Origin: Lachnospiraceae bacterium
Lineage (GTDB): Bacteria > Bacillota > Clostridia > Lachnospirales > Lachnospiraceae
Length of the DNA: 64,000 nt
Direction of reading: 5' to 3'
Assembly: GCA_022794265.1 (NCBI GenBank)
Contig: JAAWEK010000017.1
Location: 27,212 to 91,211 of the forward strand
The notes under the pieces are model-generated. The model worked only from the letters and a program-made list of their open reading frames with translations, made no database searches and was not told where the DNA came from. The stretch's first letter is position 1. Every line of letters starts with the position of its first letter. Below are positions 9,165 through 18,570 of this stretch, piece after piece. Made by a program: the position numbers and the translations under genes.

Positions 9165-11141
9165 TTATTTTACACCACCACTGTGAAGTGGTACTTCTCC
9201 ATTTGTATGATTCCCCGTCTCACCTGAGCTGTTGACACCACCAGGTACATAAGAATACTCCTTTTTCTGCAGTACGGTGATTGTTTCATATATTTCACTG
9301 TCATCTTTTATATAAACTATATCAAATCCGGCCTTTATATATTCCTCCGTATTTTTACTGGTAATTACAACCGAACTGTCGCTTAAATCCGGGGTACCGA
9401 TAATGATTCTGTAACGGTTCAGCCAGAACTGGGCATCATAGATATAAGCCGCTTTGTCATTATAAACTTTAGTATTTCCCACATTCACAAAAATCTGCTG
9501 TTCTTTTTCCAAATCCAAATCTTCTATTTCATCTTTAATATCTGCAAATTCGTTATAAAAGCGGTCAGAAGAATCTTTATCCATAACTATGGTAGCATAC
9601 CCATAATTATAAAGAGATAATACAATAACCGCCAGAACCGCTGCCATCAGTTTATTATTTAATATAAATGCAATCAGCAATAGCAGGGATATCAGTGCAA
9701 ATACACTCATTACTATAAATGCTCCCTGCGTCATGTAATCTCCCTTTTTCAGAAATGCCATAGGAACGTAATGCAGATATACATTGGAATAACTGCATTC
9801 AAAAATATCAAATTTCGGTGCCATCCTCCATACAAACGGCAGGGTTATAAGCAGAAATCCTGTAAACGCAATGATCAGAATGGTTCTTTTTTCATTTTTC
9901 TGTTGTCTGTGTTCATATCCCGAATACCTGACAGTACTGAATTTATCATACAGGAAGACCAGTGTAAACATTATCATAAGTCCGCCTACCATGCCCCAGT
10001 ACCTTGCATACAGGTACCATTTGGATCCCTCCCTGGCCGCAACACTGACAGCGGTTCTATCGGAGATTCCCAAAGCGGTAAGGATTAACGCCGCACCCAG
10101 AAATGATACAATAAACATTCCCAGTGTAAGTAGTTTTTCATTTAAATGAATGCTTTCACGCTTCACCAGGCGATACAGAACTTTACATATCACAAATAAA
10201 ATGATTGCAATAAATATGGCAAACAGTCCGCCGGATATGGTTATCATACCATATATCTGACCAAAGATTGTATAAATAAATCCCTTCAGACCATTCACCG
10301 TAAATAAATTCTGAATATTTCCAAAATAGCTGCCCAGACTCTCTACTGAATTGTTCAGGCCTGATTTGTCTTCACCCACCAGCCACAGGGATGCCTGTAC
10401 TTTTTCTATCACAAATTTAGACATTAAATATCCGGCAACACAAATAATTCCCAGTACAACCGGATTCGCCAGTAATTTTCTCTTCACAATCAGATAAACC
10501 AGCATAAAAATCACTGCCGCCCCCCAAAGATACAATGCCCTCGTGTGGACCAGAAGGGAGTATACCATAATCAGGGACAGAATTACCGTCAGACCGAAGG
10601 TAGATTTATCTTCATCCCGTTTTTCCTGCATTTTCAGAAGAATATATACCATAATCCATCCAATCAGTACCAGCATACTTTCATTATAAACGGCGTTGGC
10701 ATTTAATACGGAGCCGAAATACATAGCGCTGGCAAATGCCGTAAAAGCCGCATAAATATCGTTGTCAACTTTAAATATTCCTTTTATAATGTTGTATGCA
10801 ATAATACCGGATACAGCAAGACATATGGTATTAAAAGCTATCATAACCTGAAATATAATCACCGGATTATCCGTAATCCAGAAAACCGGAGCCATAAACA
10901 TAGAATATCCGAACCCGTAATATGACACATGAGAAACTACATCGGACCAATTTAAGCCGGCAAAATATGAAGCTCCCGCTATCGTTCCGAACTCATCAGC
11001 GCCTGATATCTGTACAAGCGTGGATAAAAAGCAATTAAAGATAGATTTGATTATAACTATCGAAATAAATATTAAAATCTGATATCTGTATCGATAAAAA
11101 AAATTCATCCCCCGGTTTTCTGTTTCCGATTTTGCACTCAT
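9165..11141 (-). CDS. polytopic GT-C-like membrane protein (putative glycosyltransferase)
   Basis: 658 residues with roughly a dozen hydrophobic helices and a soluble C-terminal domain of about 130 residues. The first extracellular loop contains ISGADEFGTIAGASYF, an acidic pair at the position used by GT-C polyprenyl-phosphate-sugar transferases. It is a paralogue of the gene at 15225-17087 (compare DDEFAYFGIARYFSG; both then have a YGFGYSxxxxP or YSYGYSxxxVP motif). It is last in an operon with a flippase-like protein, an acetyltransferase and a polyprenol-type GT2, so a role in decorating a surface glycan with polyprenyl-linked sugars is likely. Acceptor and sugar cannot be told. The C-terminal tail is rich in Gly and Ser. 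Confidence 0.65.
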   Translation of the reverse strand: MSAKSETENRGMNFFYRYRYQILIFISIVIIKSIFNCFLSTLVQISGADEFGTIAGASYFAGLNWSDVVSHVSYYGFGYSMFMAPVFWITDNPVIIFQVMIAFNTICLAVSGIIAYNIIKGIFKVDNDIYAAFTAFASAMYFGSVLNANAVYNESMLVLIGWIMVYILLKMQEKRDEDKSTFGLTVILSLIMVYSLLVHTRALYLWGAAVIFMLVYLIVKRKLLANPVVLGIICVAGYLMSKFVIEKVQASLWLVGEDKSGLNNSVESLGSYFGNIQNLFTVNGLKGFIYTIFGQIYGMITISGGLFAIFIAIILFVICKVLYRLVKRESIHLNEKLLTLGMFIVSFLGAALILTALGISDRTAVSVAAREGSKWYLYARYWGMVGGLMIMFTLVFLYDKFSTVRYSGYEHRQQKNEKRTILIIAFTGFLLITLPFVWRMAPKFDIFECSYSNVYLHYVPMAFLKKGDYMTQGAFIVMSVFALISLLLLIAFILNNKLMAAVLAVIVLSLYNYGYATIVMDKDSSDRFYNEFADIKDEIEDLDLEKEQQIFVNVGNTKVYNDKAAYIYDAQFWLNRYRIIIGTPDLSDSSVVITSKNTEEYIKAGFDIVYIKDDSEIYETITVLQKKEYSYVPGGVNSSGETGNHTNGEVPLHSGGVK

Positions 11142-11167
11142 TCAGTTCTTCCTTTCCTCTTCACTTC

Positions 11168-12112
11168 CTATTTTTCAATTTCTGACAGTTCTTTTTTCTC
11201 TGTTTTCATCCCCAATGCAATCATATATCCGATAAAATCTCCGATAATGGATATCAGTCTGTGTATCAGAGCTGCCGATAATGTAACGGTATCACCTATC
11301 ACAGGACTGAGCAGCAATACAAGAATTGCTTCACGTACCCCGATTCCCCCCGGCGCTCCCGGTACAATAAATCCCAGTACCCATGCCAGCATGTAATACG
11401 TTATGATAGCCGCCGCTCCTGCTCCATCGATTTCAACATCATAAATAAATCCGCATACCAGTACAAGAATTCCTCCAAGGATTGCCAGAACAACAGCATA
11501 TATGAGCAAATTCCAGACAAACACCTTTAAAAACTTCAGATCTGTCAGACGCTTTATCATATCCCGGATTCGCCGGCTCTTTCTGCATATGATTATAACT
11601 GCCGTTATAGCCAGGATTCCCAATATGGTCAGTATAACGGCATACACAGGTTTCACATATTTTACCACTGCCTGCAGTAATTCTTCATGGGCGCAGACTG
11701 CAGAAAACAGCAGCGCCACGATAATGATGCCTATCACTTCTATTATGCTGCTGATTGCCAGATCCAGCTGGTTTAAACCGATTTTAGCCGCAAAAAGATT
11801 TCGTTCCACATAATGCATGACATTTCCCGGAAGGTATTTTCCGATATTTGCTTTTCCGTATACAAAAGCAACATCTCTATATCTGTTTTTTCTGCCTGAC
11901 AGATAATCAAGGGTATTCTTCCATGCATATGCCAGAAAATACACAGTAAAAGTTACTCCGAGAGCACCGATAAATAATATCAGAACTGCCCCCGGATTCG
12001 CCAGCTTTTCAAAATCTATTTTAAGTTTAAATACCGCATATATTACAAATGCGATTGATACCACCGTAACTAAATTTCCAATGTATTTTAGATACTTTTT
12101 AATTAGAATCAC
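11168..12112 (-). CDS. flippase-like / LPG-synthase transmembrane domain protein (UPF0104 type)
   Basis: 314 residues, about eight membrane helices, matching the AglD/MprF transmembrane family (PF03706 style) with the signature [19 protein letters not shown] near residue 250. Members move or modify lipid-linked molecules; stand-alone copies beside glycosyltransferases are usually called flippase-like. It overlaps the acetyltransferase gene by 4 bases (ATGA), so translation is probably coupled. A second paralogue sits at 59612-60670. Confidence 0.8.
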   Translation of the reverse strand: MILIKKYLKYIGNLVTVVSIAFVIYAVFKLKIDFEKLANPGAVLILFIGALGVTFTVYFLAYAWKNTLDYLSGRKNRYRDVAFVYGKANIGKYLPGNVMHYVERNLFAAKIGLNQLDLAISSIIEVIGIIIVALLFSAVCAHEELLQAVVKYVKPVYAVILTILGILAITAVIIICRKSRRIRDMIKRLTDLKFLKVFVWNLLIYAVVLAILGGILVLVCGFIYDVEIDGAGAAAIITYYMLAWVLGFIVPGAPGGIGVREAILVLLLSPVIGDTVTLSAALIHRLISIIGDFIGYMIALGMKTEKKELSEIEK

Positions 12113-12639
12113 CTCTGTCCAATAGTTTTGGCAGGATTTCCTGCAACTACCGCATAATCCTCCACATCTTTTGTTACTACGCTACCGGCACCTATTATGG
12201 CGCCTTTCCCTATATATTTTACTTTTGGCAGAATAATGGAATTTGCACCAATCCAGGCATCTTCTCCGATAATCAGTCCTTCTGTCAGTTCAATAGCCTT
12301 ACTCTTTTTCCACTCATGTCCGTCTATTATGTGTTCATGATTGAGAACAGACACATTTTCAGATATCCATACGTTATCTTCAATCACTATCTTTGAGGAA
12401 CAGTCAATCGTCACATTTTCAGATATCCTTACATAACTTCCAACAAACACTTCTGCTTTTTTTAATCCATGAGGAACATAGAACCGTATTTTCGAAGATA
12501 ATACATTATTCTTTCCAAATTTTTTAAGCATGACAATATACATAAGGTTTCGTAATTTCATTAAACCTGGACAATCAAATATCCAGATTCCTAAAAATAT
12601 CTGAAACACTCTTCGAATCATTTCTAAAACAAGCTGCAT
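12109..12639 (-). CDS. hexapeptide-repeat acyltransferase (WcaF/NodL-like)
   Basis: 176 residues. The C-terminal two thirds are left-handed beta-helix repeats ([LIV]GxxxxI pattern: [36 protein letters not shown]) ending with [13 protein letters not shown], the typical end of xenobiotic or sugar O-acetyltransferases. The catalytic His is probably in [10 protein letters not shown]. It likely acetylates a sugar of the surface polysaccharide. It lies between the GT2 (65 bases upstream) and the flippase-like gene (4-base overlap). Confidence 0.85.
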   Translation of the reverse strand: MQLVLEMIRRVFQIFLGIWIFDCPGLMKLRNLMYIVMLKKFGKNNVLSSKIRFYVPHGLKKAEVFVGSYVRISENVTIDCSSKIVIEDNVWISENVSVLNHEHIIDGHEWKKSKAIELTEGLIIGEDAWIGANSIILPKVKYIGKGAIIGAGSVVTKDVEDYAVVAGNPAKTIGQR

Positions 12640-12704
12640 ATTTTTCCCTCACTTCTGCACGACAGAGGCAAAGCATTTCATACCTGCCCCTCATTTCAGG
12701 AATC

Positions 12705-13676
12705 TTATTTTTTTTCAATATCTTCCTTAATCTTTACACCGTCATAATCTATCTTTCGTACATGATACTGCACATCTTCAATCAGCTTACGGTTTGCTGC
12801 AATCAAATCTGCCTGAAGACCGATTAAAAATGTCTGGAAACCTACTAAGATCAACATGCTGGTAAGAATCAGGGATTGAATATGACCCGTCCCCTCTCCA
12901 ATAAAAAGATAAACCAGAAAACGAATTCCCAATGCCACACCACAGGTCGTTATAATCGCACCAATCGTATTAAAGAACCGCATTGGCTTGTACATCATAA
13001 ATGCTCTTAAAATGGTAAGCATTGATTTTTTCACATAACCGAACATACTATTAAATAATCTGGACTTTCTCAGTTCCGGATTGGTCTTAATCGGCACGGA
13101 AGTCTGGGCAATCTTTGTCCGTCCTGCCTGTACGATAGTTTCCAGTGTATAGGTATATTCGTTGATAACATTCATTCTCATTGCCGCCTCCCTGCTATAT
13201 GCACGGAATCCGCTAGGTGCATCCGGAATATCGGATTTGGAAGCTTTTCTTACCACATAACTGCCAAAATGCTGTAATTTCTTCTTTAACGGCGAAAAAT
13301 GTTCGGTATCGTCAATTGGACGTTCTCCTATTACAATATCGGATTTTCCTTCTATAATCGGTCTCACCAGTTTCTCAATATCTGCTCCATCATACTGGTT
13401 ATCCGCATCCGTATTTACAATAATATCGGCTCCATTTCTCAGACATGCATCCAAACCTGCCATAAATCCTTTTGCCAGACCCTTATTTCTTTTAAAATTA
13501 ACAACATAATGAACGCCCCATTTTTTTGCAACTTCTACCGTGGCATCCTTACTTCCGTCATTTATAATAAGATATTCTATTTCATCAATACCATCTATCT
13601 TCTTTGGTAAATCATTTAATGCAATTTCTAATGTCTCTGCTTCATTATAGCATGGAATCTGAATAATCAGTTTCAT
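12705..13676 (-). CDS. family 2 glycosyltransferase, polyprenyl-phosphate type, with two C-terminal membrane helices
   Basis: 323 residues. The GT-A domain starts at once (KLIIQIPCYNEAETLEIAL), with DGSKDATVEVAKK and the DxD-type TDADNQYDGADI. Residues 225-295 hold two hydrophobic helices (FNTIGAIITTCGVALGIRFLVYLF; LILTSMLILVGFQTFLIGLQADL), as in DPM1/GtrB-like enzymes that load a sugar on undecaprenyl phosphate. That product would feed the GT-C-like protein at the end of the same operon. AGGAGG is nine bases before the ATG and a good promoter lies at 13714-13742. Confidence 0.88.
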   Translation of the reverse strand: MKLIIQIPCYNEAETLEIALNDLPKKIDGIDEIEYLIINDGSKDATVEVAKKWGVHYVVNFKRNKGLAKGFMAGLDACLRNGADIIVNTDADNQYDGADIEKLVRPIIEGKSDIVIGERPIDDTEHFSPLKKKLQHFGSYVVRKASKSDIPDAPSGFRAYSREAAMRMNVINEYTYTLETIVQAGRTKIAQTSVPIKTNPELRKSRLFNSMFGYVKKSMLTILRAFMMYKPMRFFNTIGAIITTCGVALGIRFLVYLFIGEGTGHIQSLILTSMLILVGFQTFLIGLQADLIAANRKLIEDVQYHVRKIDYDGVKIKEDIEKK

Positions 13677-13713
13677 CTTGCTGTGCCTCCTGTTTTTTAT
13701 AGACTTTTCGTCG

Positions 13714-13742
13714 ATTGTATCATCAAACCCCTACATTTTCAA
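13714..13742 (-). promoter_or_regulatory. promoter of the GT2-acetyltransferase-flippase operon
   Basis: On the minus strand TTGAAA and TACAAT are 17 bp apart, and TGA directly before the -10 forms an extended -10. It is divergent from the ugd promoter. Confidence 0.65.
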
Positions 13743-13794
13743 GCCCTTCTTTGTCCTAACTCACAATTTTTTCTGATTATTCCAAAAATTACAC

Positions 13795-13823
13795 TTTAAA
13801 AACCGCAAAATCTGTGTTATTAT
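13795..13823 (+). promoter_or_regulatory. promoter of ugd
   Basis: TTTAAA (-35) and TATTAT (-10) with 17 bp between them, and TGT before the -10 (extended -10). The untranslated leader is about 60 bases and ends with AGAGGTAATCAG before the ATG. Confidence 0.55.
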
Positions 13824-13888
13824 ACATAAAACCGAGGTAATTCGGGAGCAGCCAATTAACAAAATCAAAAGAAACAGAGGTAATCAGA

Positions 13889-15187
13889 ATGAACTTAGCA
13901 GTCGCAGGAACAGGATATGTAGGATTAGTAACCGGTGTATGTTTAGCAAGTGTTGGTCATAAAGTTACATGTGTGGATGTAGATGAAAAAAAAGTCGAAG
14001 TTATGAGTCAGGGCAAATGTCCAATCTATGAGCCAGGTCTGGAAGAACTTATGCAGGAACATCTTAACAATCTTACTTTTACGACAGATTATAAGATGGC
14101 ATACAAGGATGCCGATGTAATATTTATCGGAGTGGGTACACCTGAGAAAAAAGACGGTTCAGCTAATCTGGCTTATGTATATACAGTTGCGGAACAGATT
14201 GCCGAAAGTATTGAAAAAGATTGTGTTGTAGTTATTAAATCTACGGTTCCCATTGGAACCAATGATAAGATAGAAGAGCTGATTAAATCCAGGGTTAAAG
14301 CCGGAATCAATGTTGATATCGCTTCCAACCCTGAGTTTCTTGCACAGGGTACGGCAGTACGGGATACCCTTAAAGCTGCCCGTATCGTTATCGGTACGGA
14401 AACAGAACGTGCAAAGGATATTCTTACAAATGTATACAAAAATTTTCATCAGCCGTTTGTGTATACTAACCGCAGAAGCGCAGAGATGATTAAATATGCT
14501 TCCAATGATTTCCTTGCTCTGAAGATTTCCTATATAAACGAAATTGCAAATCTTTGCGAGCTGGTAGGCGCCGATATCGAATCCGTTGCGGAAGGTATGG
14601 GCATGGATCCAAGAATCGGCAACCGGTTCCTTCATGCAGGTATCGGATACGGCGGTTCCTGTTTCCCGAAGGATACAAAAGCGCTTCATTGGTTATCCAA
14701 TTACTACGATAAAGAAATTAAGACCGTAAAAGCGGCCATTGAAGTAAACGACAATCAGAAAGTTAAACTGATTAAAAAGACGCGTAATTATTATGAAGAC
14801 CTTTCCGGTCTCAATGTTGCAGTACTGGGTCTCGCATTTAAACCGGGTACCGATGATCTCCGGGAAGCTCCGTCTCTGGTGAATATTCCTATTCTTCTGG
14901 ACGACGGTGCCAATATCAAAGCATGGGATCCGGTAGCTGTAGAGAACTATAAAAAGTTTTATCCGAATGAGATCACTTACTGTGATACTATCGAGGAAAC
15001 CTTAAAGGATGCGGATATCTGCTTTATCTTTACGGAATGGCAGGAAGTAAAAGACCTTCCGGCTGAAACTTACCAGAAGTTAATGAAGAAAGCCATTATC
15101 CTTGACGGACGGAACTGCTACGAACCTAAAAAGTTCGAGGGGACAGGCGTGGTATACGACTCTGTGGGCAGAAGCGTTGTGAAATAA
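13889..15187 (+). CDS. ugd: UDP-glucose 6-dehydrogenase
   Basis: Oxidises UDP-glucose to UDP-glucuronate in two NAD-dependent steps, supplying an acidic sugar for the surface polysaccharide. 432 residues, family-normal. The N terminus is the NAD fold (AVAGTGYVGLVTGVCLASVGH), the active-site Cys is in the motif GYGGSCFPKDTKAL near residue 257, and the C-terminal UDP-binding domain has VAVLGLAFKPGTDDLREAPS. It stands alone on the plus strand between two minus operons of the same locus, with its own promoter and a strong terminator. UDP-GlcA or a derived pentose/galacturonate is therefore a likely component of the polymer. Confidence 0.96.
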   Translation: MNLAVAGTGYVGLVTGVCLASVGHKVTCVDVDEKKVEVMSQGKCPIYEPGLEELMQEHLNNLTFTTDYKMAYKDADVIFIGVGTPEKKDGSANLAYVYTVAEQIAESIEKDCVVVIKSTVPIGTNDKIEELIKSRVKAGINVDIASNPEFLAQGTAVRDTLKAARIVIGTETERAKDILTNVYKNFHQPFVYTNRRSAEMIKYASNDFLALKISYINEIANLCELVGADIESVAEGMGMDPRIGNRFLHAGIGYGGSCFPKDTKALHWLSNYYDKEIKTVKAAIEVNDNQKVKLIKKTRNYYEDLSGLNVAVLGLAFKPGTDDLREAPSLVNIPILLDDGANIKAWDPVAVENYKKFYPNEITYCDTIEETLKDADICFIFTEWQEVKDLPAETYQKLMKKAIILDGRNCYEPKKFEGTGVVYDSVGRSVVK

Positions 15188-15209
15188 ATAACAGGATTTG
15201 ACAGAATAT

Positions 15210-15256
15210 AAAAAGAGGATATCTTCAGGCAGGTTTCCTGAAGATATCCTCTTTTT
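15210..15256. terminator. bidirectional terminator between ugd and the convergent GT-C-like gene
   Basis: A 20-bp perfect stem (AAAAAGAGGATATCTTCAGG at 15210-15229 with its complement at 15237-15256) and a 7-base loop, flanked by A and T tracts so it works in both directions. Its right arm encodes the last residues (KEDIFRKPA) of the minus gene, whose stop codon is at 15225-15227. Confidence 0.9.
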
Positions 15257-17087
15257 GTTCCGTTCCCACACGGTACATCCGGCAGATTTCATTTTCATAT
15301 ACCTGTTTCATTTCTTTTCCCCGGAACAATTCCAGTTCCTGTGAATTCTTACAAGATACCAGTATCAGCGTTCCTTCCGCAAGATTTTCCCACTTCGTCT
15401 CAGAATCTTCCGACACACATTCCAGATAAATATCATTCAGCCAGTACTGCACATAATCCCGGTACTGTGCTGTATCGTCCGGTTCCTCTTCCGCCACATA
15501 ATACAGAACCGGAGCAGACTCTCCTTTGCCGCCGGAAACATACTCCCGAATCACACCAGAAATAGCAGAAGTTTCATGCCGCTGTTCCTGCAGTTCCAGA
15601 TTAACCGCATGCATGGGAATATACGCCGTCTGGTAAAACAATACAAACATCAGTACCGCCAGCAAAATCCTGGCAGTTCCCCGAAATCTCCGTACCCGGA
15701 GTACGAAGTATATCATCCCCGCCGTAGCGAAGACCGCCAGCATAATTCTCAGAACTGGTACCGAATCTCCAATCAGATAACGGTAAAGTTGCCCGGTACT
15801 GATATAATTCAACCAGGACAGATTCCACCGTTTTGAAAAGAAACGCACGGTCAGACCAATAACTCCGTATACCAGCGCCCCTGACAGCAGTATACATAAA
15901 TTGGCCTTTATATTGTTCCGCTCCGCCATCAGCACCAGTATTCCCATTCCCATGAGAAACGGGCTGAAGGTCTCCAGATATCTTCCATAAAGTAAAAACG
16001 CCATATTCTCCGGTATATTCATAAATACGGCAGAAATTCCAAGCACCATCAAAAAAGACAATAACAAAAACAAAATCCCATAAGCAATTTCTTCCCTTCC
16101 CGGTTTCTCCTCCCCACTTTGTTGGTCAGAAAATATCTTTCTGCTCTTACCTGGAAGAATCAGTAAAACACATATCATAATTCCCATGAATCCCAGCAGA
16201 TAAGTACTGCTTCCCATATAAAACATCTTTCCGAAAATACTTACAATAAATTTTACAAAATAAGAAAAGGATGAAAAAATCTGTCTGATATTTACCAATA
16301 TCCCCGACATATCATTTTGTCCGGACAGAATTCCGTTCATCCAGAGATTTTCCTTAATATCCGTTTTCAACAGAGTGTGAAGGATTAACAACAGTCCTGC
16401 CGCCACAGTAAAGGAAAGAAATTGTCCGGACTTAATCTGCTTTTTTACAAATTTGATTACAAAAACAAGCAACGCTGCAATTAAAACCCCCAGCATTCTC
16501 TGATGTACCATATAGGAATAAATCATGATTGCTCCCAGCAGTCCATACCGGAGACAGCCGGAATCCCGGTTCAGCCCCATCATTAGCTTAAGCATTAGTG
16601 CAAACAGCATTAACAACAGACATTCCGGCAACGCCACAGCTGCATAGTTCATATTACATGGCAGCAGAACCATCAGAAAACTAACCACGGCAATTCTGTT
16701 ACAGTCCTCTTTCTGAAGTTCTCCTTTACCGGACAGCCTGAAACGAACCGATGCCTGCCGGAAGAAACTGTCAATCAGCCAGAATGCCACTACCAGAAAA
16801 ATACCGTTCATCGCAGTAACCAGCCGGTACAACAGTACCGTATCTTTGATGAACATTACAAAGGGTACCAGTAACAGACTGTATCCATAAGAATAATATT
16901 TGCATAACGACATGGCTGAAGCCCACGAAGTACCGGAAAAATATCTGGCAATGCCAAAATAAGCAAACTCATCGTCCAGCAATGTGGGCTGATAGATTTT
17001 TCCAATATAACGCAGGCTGATGATAAGAATTATAGCAGATAACAAAATTTTTAATAATTTACTGGATTGTTTTATTTGACTTTTCAT
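15225..17087 (-). CDS. polytopic GT-C-like membrane protein (putative glycosyltransferase)
   Basis: 620 residues from the chosen start, ATG 17087 (MKSQIKQSSK), because AAGGATGTGAAT precedes it; a start at 17111 has no clear binding site. About twelve helices and a C-terminal soluble domain. The first external loop has LLDDEFAYFGIARYFSG with the acidic pair of GT-C enzymes, and KYYSYGYSLLLVPFVMF parallels the paralogue at 9165-11141. It is the last gene of the long polysaccharide operon. The final codons lie within the bidirectional terminator 15210-15256. Function as a polyprenyl-phosphate-sugar-dependent transferase is an inference. Confidence 0.65.
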   Translation of the reverse strand: MKSQIKQSSKLLKILLSAIILIISLRYIGKIYQPTLLDDEFAYFGIARYFSGTSWASAMSLCKYYSYGYSLLLVPFVMFIKDTVLLYRLVTAMNGIFLVVAFWLIDSFFRQASVRFRLSGKGELQKEDCNRIAVVSFLMVLLPCNMNYAAVALPECLLLMLFALMLKLMMGLNRDSGCLRYGLLGAIMIYSYMVHQRMLGVLIAALLVFVIKFVKKQIKSGQFLSFTVAAGLLLILHTLLKTDIKENLWMNGILSGQNDMSGILVNIRQIFSSFSYFVKFIVSIFGKMFYMGSSTYLLGFMGIMICVLLILPGKSRKIFSDQQSGEEKPGREEIAYGILFLLLSFLMVLGISAVFMNIPENMAFLLYGRYLETFSPFLMGMGILVLMAERNNIKANLCILLSGALVYGVIGLTVRFFSKRWNLSWLNYISTGQLYRYLIGDSVPVLRIMLAVFATAGMIYFVLRVRRFRGTARILLAVLMFVLFYQTAYIPMHAVNLELQEQRHETSAISGVIREYVSGGKGESAPVLYYVAEEEPDDTAQYRDYVQYWLNDIYLECVSEDSETKWENLAEGTLILVSCKNSQELELFRGKEMKQVYENEICRMYRVGTEQKEDIFRKPA

Positions 17088-17112
17088 ATTCACATCCTTG
17101 TATACGTACATA

Positions 17113-18570
17113 TCAGGCTTTTCTTACTTTCTTCAGTAAAAGCAGCAATAATTTATCTTTTAACAACAACAATGTTCCCAAATAAACAATTCCTCCTGCT
17201 GCCACCTGAAGACACAACACAGCAAGATTGTTGTCTACCGGCAGAAAGGAAACTGCCACAGATACCGCAAACATCAAAATTCCTGCCAAAAGATAATTTT
17301 TTGAACACAGCAGGCTGTTTTTAATATCAATATCTTTCCGCACGCAATAAAAATGTACGAATAATACCACAAATTCCGCCACAACCGTGGCAATGACCGC
17401 ACCGTCTGCATTTAATTCCGGTATCAGCAGTAAATTCAGCAGAAAATTCACAATAGCTCCCGATACCACAGACAGCGTATAATCCCGCTGTTTGTGAGTA
17501 GGAATCTGATACTGGGTACCCAGCACATTGCTCAGCCCGATAAATAATATGATAGGTGAAATATAGACCAGAATACTTTTGATAGGATCGTATCCCGTTC
17601 CATAGAATATGGGTACAAAACGTTCCGATACCGATATCAGCCCCAACATAAGCGGAAATGCTATCATATACGTATAACGGAAAGATTTATCCATATATTC
17701 ATTTATCTGTTTCATATCTTTCTGGGCATATATATGGGCCATCCGCGGCAGCATCACCACCCCCAGAGAAGTGATAACGGTAAGCAACAGCTTTACGATT
17801 TTCTGGGACTGCTCATAATACCCCACCTGACTCATATCCGTTGCAAGTTTTCCAAGCATGGTTTTATCTAAAACCGTATAAATCTGTGTGGCAATCTGAG
17901 GTACAAACAGTATAAACGCCGGCCTCAAATGCTGAAACAGTTTTAATTCCCGGAAGGGAACCCCGGATATATATCCAGGAAGATACAGCCAGAGAGACAG
18001 GTTTCCCAGTAAAAGCGATAAAGAATAACATAATACATATATATTCAACTGTGCTTCCGTCCGCACAAACAAAAAAATGGAAATCACACAGACCAGTTTT
18101 ACCAGCATATTACGGAACACAGTTTTCTTAAATTCCTCCATGCCCTGAAAAAACCAACTGATATCAAACATATTTGCCACAATATCTATCATCTGTATGG
18201 CATACAGCATCCTGTATCCGGAATTGCTGACAAAGGTAAAATAAAAAACTGCCAAAGCTATCATTACCGTTATAAACCTGAGAAGATTGATTTCCCAGAA
18301 TATTACGCTCCTTTTATGCCTGCTGTCTTCTCCATATCCCTGAATGTATGCGGTTTCCCGTTCCCCATACATGGCAATTCCCACGGTTCCTATCAGAATG
18401 AAGTATGTAACTACCGACTGGGTATAGGCATATTGTCCCAGCGCCGTAGCTCCCAGAACTCTTGATACATATGGCGTAGTTATTAAGGGTGTTATCAATA
18501 TCAGCACCTGATAAAACATATTATATAAATAATTCTTTGTTACACTTTTCGACATTCTATAATTCTCCAA
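17113..18570 (-). CDS. oligosaccharide flippase, Wzx/MATE-like
   Basis: 485 residues with about 14 hydrophobic helices and the polysaccharide-synthase start VTKNYLYNMFYQVLILITPLI followed by TTPYVSRVLGATALGQYA, characteristic of Wzx-type exporters. It would move the undecaprenyl-linked repeat unit across the membrane for Wzy polymerisation. Its 5' end overlaps the preceding glycosyltransferase gene by 14 bases, and 25 bases separate its stop from the start of the GT-C-like gene downstream. Confidence 0.9.
   Translation of the reverse strand: MENYRMSKSVTKNYLYNMFYQVLILITPLITTPYVSRVLGATALGQYAYTQSVVTYFILIGTVGIAMYGERETAYIQGYGEDSRHKRSVIFWEINLLRFITVMIALAVFYFTFVSNSGYRMLYAIQMIDIVANMFDISWFFQGMEEFKKTVFRNMLVKLVCVISIFLFVRTEAQLNIYVLCYSLSLLLGNLSLWLYLPGYISGVPFRELKLFQHLRPAFILFVPQIATQIYTVLDKTMLGKLATDMSQVGYYEQSQKIVKLLLTVITSLGVVMLPRMAHIYAQKDMKQINEYMDKSFRYTYMIAFPLMLGLISVSERFVPIFYGTGYDPIKSILVYISPIILFIGLSNVLGTQYQIPTHKQRDYTLSVVSGAIVNFLLNLLLIPELNADGAVIATVVAEFVVLFVHFYCVRKDIDIKNSLLCSKNYLLAGILMFAVSVAVSFLPVDNNLAVLCLQVAAGGIVYLGTLLLLKDKLLLLLLKKVRKA

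Noticed and set aside
14159-14689. 176-codon open frame on the minus strand
   Set aside because: Antisense to ugd, whose motifs are complete; the protein has no recognisable pattern.
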